Shown here in pieces: positions 22,064-22,087 of a DNA stretch of 22,087 nucleotides. The notes under the pieces are model-generated. The model saw only the letters and a list, made by a program, of their open reading frames with translations, had not been told where the DNA came from and made no database searches. Every line of letters starts with the position of its first letter. Within the stretch, counting starts at the first letter, position 1. This DNA comes from Bacillota bacterium (lineage in GTDB: Bacteria > Bacillota > Clostridia > Acetivibrionales > DTU013): assembly GCA_023409615.1 (NCBI GenBank), contig JAEYRF010000086.1:1-22087 (forward strand), read 5' to 3'. The translations under genes were made by a program, and so were the position numbers.

Positions 22064-22087
22064 ATTGCAATATGAAGGAAAATATTA

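Overview
The window is about 22 kb from a low-to-middling G+C, Gram-positive anaerobe, most likely a member of class Clostridia (Bacillota). The evidence is a MecA-type adaptor, a clostripain-family (C11) peptidase, a VanW/YoaR-type cell-surface protein, a DUF4332 protein, a potABCD operon behind an XRE-cupin regulator, strong AGGAGG-type ribosome binding sites and classic intrinsic terminators. Genus cannot be read from the sequence alone. No rRNA, tRNA, CRISPR array, phage or transposase gene was seen.

Layout. (1) 1-4177, plus strand: the 3' end of lon (proteolytic domain), a three-helix membrane protein with a 21-bp coding tandem repeat and a TPR-like tail, a double PRC-barrel protein, and a membrane-anchored VanW-like protein whose VanW domain has lost its usual cysteine. 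(2) 4179-4805, minus: mecA, convergent with the VanW-like gene at a 1-nt gap. (3) 4851-5191 holds no gene but contains a 274-bp element with perfect 16-bp terminal inverted repeats and nested hairpins. (4) 5192-12391, minus: a probable seven-gene transcription unit, XRE-cupin regulator > potA > potB > potC > potD > acyltransferase with zinc ribbon > GltS-like permease. It is tightly packed (4-nt overlaps A/B and B/C, 8-nt overlap acyltransferase/permease) except for a 275-bp gap between the regulator and potA. The regulator has a near-consensus promoter with a palindromic operator candidate just downstream. The regulator plus its promoter is bracketed by two inverted copies of an ~88-bp structured repeat. 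(5) 12727-17000, minus: a small unknown protein, proA (own promoter overlapping the stop codon of the gene upstream) and a large membrane-anchored clostripain-type peptidase. (6) 17210-20404: a four-helix membrane protein with an Ada-like Cys/His zinc site, a convergent DUF937 protein sharing a bidirectional terminator with it, a metzincin-type metalloprotease without signal peptide, a DUF4332 helix-hairpin-helix protein and a 72-aa protein resembling the N-terminal part of NHLP/Nif11-type leaders. (7) 20494-end, minus: a GGDEF-EAL protein whose GAF domain appears cut off at the N-terminus, next to an orphan plus-strand terminator.

How it fits together. The central operon links polyamine uptake (PotABCD) with a glutamate-type sodium symporter and a phospholipid acyltransferase under one small-molecule-sensing regulator. 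Lon and MecA belong to protein quality control. Two predicted proteases (clostripain-type, metzincin) and several small accessory proteins of unknown role fill the right half. The most unusual material is non-coding: the 274-bp nested inverted-repeat element, the inverted repeat pair around the regulator, and the 20-bp perfect hairpin at 20419-20474.
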